NCBI RefSeq assembly: GCF_000353285.1
Contig: NZ_KB731324.1
Coordinates: 576,577 to 640,576 of the forward strand
Length of the DNA: 64,000 bases
DNA from: Leptolyngbya boryana PCC 6306
GTDB lineage: Bacteria > Cyanobacteriota > Cyanobacteriia > Leptolyngbyales > Leptolyngbyaceae
Reading direction: 5' to 3'
This document shows, piece by piece, positions 62,462 to 64,000 of this stretch (the first letter of the stretch is position 1; every line of letters starts with the position of its first letter). The translations under genes were made by a program, and so were the position numbers. A model generated the notes under the pieces. It did no database searches, was not told the origin of the DNA, and saw nothing but the letters and a program-made list of their open reading frames with translations.

Positions 62462-62864
62462 AGTGTTCTTCTCTCTGAGCAAATCGACAGGTAGGACGGT
62501 TGTCCCGGATATCTATTCTCGTACACTTGTCACGCTTATGGGGCGAATCTGCATCGGATTCTCAGGCTTAGAAATCATCCGTACTGATAGATTCCGGAAG
62601 CTATCAGCGATAATGCAAGAATGTCAGCGATCGGTCAACTGTATGCTTCATCGCATCTTGATAGAAACTGTCTTTCAGATGAATTCAAGATGAACTTGGG
62701 TACGTTAGGGTTGACATTGGGACGGTCTGGCACAAACCTCTGGGGAGTGATCGTGCTCCAGCGAGTGGACTGGCTTGATTTAAGTCCGAATCAGGCAGCA
62801 AATTGTCCAGTTTGTTAAGCGATCGTATGAAAATTGATGGCGTAGGGTTGGAGAATAACGATTT
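62462..62864. other. Spacer (403 bp) between divergent ferredoxin and nucleotidyltransferase genes
   Basis: It contains both promoters. Several short frames lack protein character. No repeat or terminator is seen, and no further gene is supported. Confidence 0.4.
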
Positions 62865-64000
62865 ATGAAAGCCATGATTCTGGCAGCCGGAAAGGGCACG
62901 AGAGTTCGACCGATTACCTATACGACTCCGAAACCCATGATTCCGATCCTGCAAAAGCCTGTAATGGAATTTTTATTGGAGTTGCTCCGGCAACACGGCT
63001 TCGACCAAATCATGGTCAATGTGAGCCACCTTGCCCATGAAATTGAGAATTATTTCCGCGATGGGCAACGCTTCGGCGTCGAGATTGCCTATTCGTTTGA
63101 AGGCAGTATTGTCGATGGTGAATTGATCGGGGAAGCGCTCGGCTCTGCGGGCGGAATGAAGAAGATTCAAGACTTTTCGCCGTTTTTTGATGATACGTTT
63201 GTGGTCTTGTGTGGCGATGCGTTGATTGATCTCGACTTGACTGCGGCAGTGAAGTGGCATCGAGAAAAAGGATCGATCGCAACCATTATCTCCAAGCCTG
63301 TTCCGCGCGAAGAAGTATCGAGCTATGGCGTAGTCGTTACAGATGAATCTGGCAAGATTAAGGCGTTTCAGGAGAAGCCTTCGGTTGAAGAAGCACTGAG
63401 TACGAATATCAATACTGGAATCTATATTTTCGAGCCGGAAATTTTTAACTATATTCCTTCCAATCAGGAATACGACATTGGGGGCGAACTGTTCCCGAAA
63501 CTCGTCGAAATGGATGCGCCGTTCTATGCGCTGCCGATGGAGTTTGAGTGGGTTGATATTGGGAAGGTTCCAGACTACTGGCATGCCATTCGCAGCGTGC
63601 TGCAAGGCGAAGTGAAAAATGTTCCGATTCCGGGCAAGGAAGTTGCACCGGGCGTTTATACGGGTCTGAATGTCTGTGTGAACTGGGACAAAGTGGATAT
63701 TCAAGGTCCCGTTTATATTGGCAGTATGACCTGCATTGAGGACGGGGCAAAGATTGTCGGTCCGGCGATGATTGGACCAAACTGCTGGGTGTGCAGCGGA
63801 GCGACGGTCGATAATAGTGTGATTTTCGATTATTCGCGGTTAGGACCGGGCGTGCGTTTGGTCGATAAATTGGTGTTTGGTCGGTATTGTGTTGATAAGA
63901 CGGGAGCGACGATCGATGTGCAAGCTGCATCGCTCGATTGGCTGATTACGGATGCACGACATCAGTTTCCCAGTCATCCGACCGAGGAGCATCGCGCGAT
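62865..64000 (+). CDS. Sugar nucleotidyltransferase (mannose-1-P guanylyltransferase-like), 3' truncated by the window edge
   Basis: The frame is open from the ATG at 62865 to the last base (378 codons and two bases), so the gene continues outside. The N-terminal nucleotidyltransferase domain (~1-235) starts M-I-L-A-A-G-K-G-T-R-V-R-P (G-x-G-T-R-x-R-P) with T-P-K-P-M, L-C-G-D-A-L-I-D-L-D (metal Asp) and F-Q-E-K-P. A left-handed beta-helix hexapeptide region follows (V-Y-I-G-S-M, I-V-G-P-A-M-I-G). It activates hexose-1-phosphates for polysaccharide or glycan synthesis. GGAG is 11 nt upstream. It is divergent from the ferredoxin. Confidence 0.9.
   Translation, partial: MKAMILAAGKGTRVRPITYTTPKPMIPILQKPVMEFLLELLRQHGFDQIMVNVSHLAHEIENYFRDGQRFGVEIAYSFEGSIVDGELIGEALGSAGGMKKIQDFSPFFDDTFVVLCGDALIDLDLTAAVKWHREKGSIATIISKPVPREEVSSYGVVVTDESGKIKAFQEKPSVEEALSTNINTGIYIFEPEIFNYIPSNQEYDIGGELFPKLVEMDAPFYALPMEFEWVDIGKVPDYWHAIRSVLQGEVKNVPIPGKEVAPGVYTGLNVCVNWDKVDIQGPVYIGSMTCIEDGAKIVGPAMIGPNCWVCSGATVDNSVIFDYSRLGPGVRLVDKLVFGRYCVDKTGATIDVQAASLDWLITDARHQFPSHPTEEHRA

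Noticed and set aside
1-64000. tRNA and rRNA genes
   Set aside because: I looked in spacers for T-arm GGTTCRA-type sequences with matching acceptor stems and saw none; a covariance search would be decisive.

Overview
The window reads as chromosomal DNA of a filamentous, Leptolyngbya-like cyanobacterium. GCGATCGC (HIP1) octamers are scattered through genes and spacers. Several genes belong to lineages or pathways typical of cyanobacteria: Ycf54, DUF760, DUF2811, DUF3318, a PetB-like cytochrome b, an omega-3 desaturase, a four-ACT aspartate kinase and a DUF92/VTE6-type kinase. Most genes are housekeeping or conserved hypothetical, on both strands, in operons of one to three genes. Genus is an inference from gene content only.

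0-10 kb: the 3' end of a DUF697-like gene; an IS630-type insertion sequence with TA duplications and a two-frame transposase, sitting against the terminator of an FhaC/ShlB-type outer-membrane transporter; a membrane hypothetical; an RRM RNA-binding protein; a TPR/M48-like membrane protein that has lost zinc ligands; and prfC. 10-20 kb: a small DUF4870 protein, an FG-GAP/PPC/metzincin-like protease, a spacer with a 38-bp palindrome and a terminator, an MBOAT acyltransferase, a cupin, the divergent hopanoid pair shc and hpnB, a DUF92 kinase and a VOC protein. 20-30 kb: a PEP-CTERM protein, a stress-type DUF2267/baeRF operon, an alpha/beta hydrolase, the lysC/Rpn-like/mnmA cluster, a VanX-like dipeptidase, an endonuclease III homologue and ruvC.

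30-40 kb: an M28 peptidase, an ABC-2 exporter pair, a RecQ helicase facing a solo HsdR-N-like nuclease, a sensor-like protein, an MnmC-like methyltransferase and desB. 40-49 kb: glgP, an XRE regulator, a divergent cytochrome b, pdxJ/ycf54/a secreted protein, and a ParD/ParE/TetR operon divergent from a frameshifted Rieske oxygenase pseudogene. 49-64 kb: an AT-rich spacer with a dense DnaA-box cluster (candidate oriC), DUF2811, a RecB-like Fe-S nuclease, a membrane pseudokinase, a coiled-coil protein, a one-module NRPS (C-A-PCP-TE) with a Cys-type thioesterase, a peptidoglycan-binding M15 peptidase, DUF3318, DUF760/mutY, a LivF ATPase, a ferredoxin and the 5' part of a sugar nucleotidyltransferase that runs off the right edge.

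Functional threads: DNA repair and recombination (mutY, endonuclease III, ruvC, recQ, RecB-like); lipids and membranes (shc, hpnB, desB); pigment and prenyl metabolism (ycf54, DUF92 kinase, alpha/beta hydrolase); and envelope and secreted proteins. The most notable observations are the candidate origin, three proteins whose catalytic or cofactor residues are visibly replaced (M48-like, kinase-like, cytochrome b), the NRPS with a Cys-Glu-His thioesterase triad, palindromic sites shared by the NRPS and its upstream neighbour, and the frameshifted Rieske gene. No tRNA, rRNA or CRISPR array was seen.
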